Source: Marisa cornuarietis (lineage: Eukaryota > Mollusca > Gastropoda > Architaenioglossa > Ampullariidae). Taken from it: a DNA stretch of 64,000 bases. The DNA lies in the NCBI GenBank assembly GCA_004794655.1, contig SMMW01000619.1, forward strand, positions 248,001-312,000. Direction: 5' to 3'. The notes below the pieces were generated by a model. That model ran no database searches, was not told the DNA's origin, and saw only the letters and a program-made list of their open reading frames with translations. Below, piece by piece: positions 63,721-64,000 of the stretch (its first letter is position 1; each line of letters starts with the position of its first letter). The translations under genes were made by a program, and so were the position numbers.

Positions 63721-64000
63721 AACTACTTTCTCATTCTCAGATACATCTTTTGAATTTGCACGTCTCTTTTTTTGGTTCCATATTGTTCAATGCACTTGCT
63801 CTGCATATACAGACCCCCTCTGAATAAACTTATACTCTCTACCTTTTTACATCAACCTGATGATCAATAAGTGCAGTCAGTGGATGTTTCTCAAGATTGA
63901 TTGTCAGATCACTATTGTATACTGATCAAACTTGATTGCGAACCTCCATCATCGGCACCAGTTTTTAGACTCACTCTTGTCGCAATATTGATAAACAAGC

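Overview
The window is animal nuclear DNA, not bacterial. It holds spliced genes with GT-AG introns, fragments of several non-LTR retrotransposon clades, tRNA-derived SINEs and a very high load of minisatellites. A gastropod mollusc is my best guess, from the SINE with a GGCGTAAAACACC-type 3' end and the mix of LINEs. That assignment is inference.

Two genes can be supported, and they converge. On the minus strand, 59578 to 30129 carries most of EOGT, the ER-lumenal EGF-domain-specific O-GlcNAc transferase of family GT61. Twelve exons can be placed to the base. They keep one reading frame through the chain and match the human protein from about residue 107 to the end. The first roughly 105 residues lie beyond the right edge. 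Two short internal pieces were not located: about human 333-362, and about ten residues before the GMHGAGLTH motif. The C-terminus is extended and ends in RDDL in place of a canonical HDEL. On the plus strand, about 17.25-23.69 kb (possibly from 7.2 kb) carries the 3' half of an unrecognised single-pass membrane protein gene: an ectodomain exon, a transmembrane exon, a basic juxtamembrane exon and a long cytoplasmic terminal exon ending in FYL.

Layout. 1-7 kb: a 35-bp satellite split by a 1.74-kb element with TG...CA ends and a 5-bp target duplication (probable solo LTR, itself holding a 40-bp satellite), then a decayed LINE. 7-23.7 kb: the plus-strand gene, with candidate introns filled by at least eight unrelated satellites. 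One of these is an array of about thirty CACGTG-containing units, and a candidate zero-length recursive splice site lies at 8583/8584. 23.7-30.1 kb: intergenic, with a P-element-like fragment, an RTE-like LINE on the minus strand and a 31-bp satellite. 30.1-59.6 kb: EOGT, whose introns hold a 3.36-kb 50-bp satellite, several LINE fragments and SINEs. One minisatellite there was made by tandem duplication across the EOGT exon/5' splice-site boundary. 59.6-64 kb: intron or upstream sequence with SINE and LINE pieces.

Most long open frames (for example the 363-codon frame at 12242-13333) are translations of satellites and were not called as genes.
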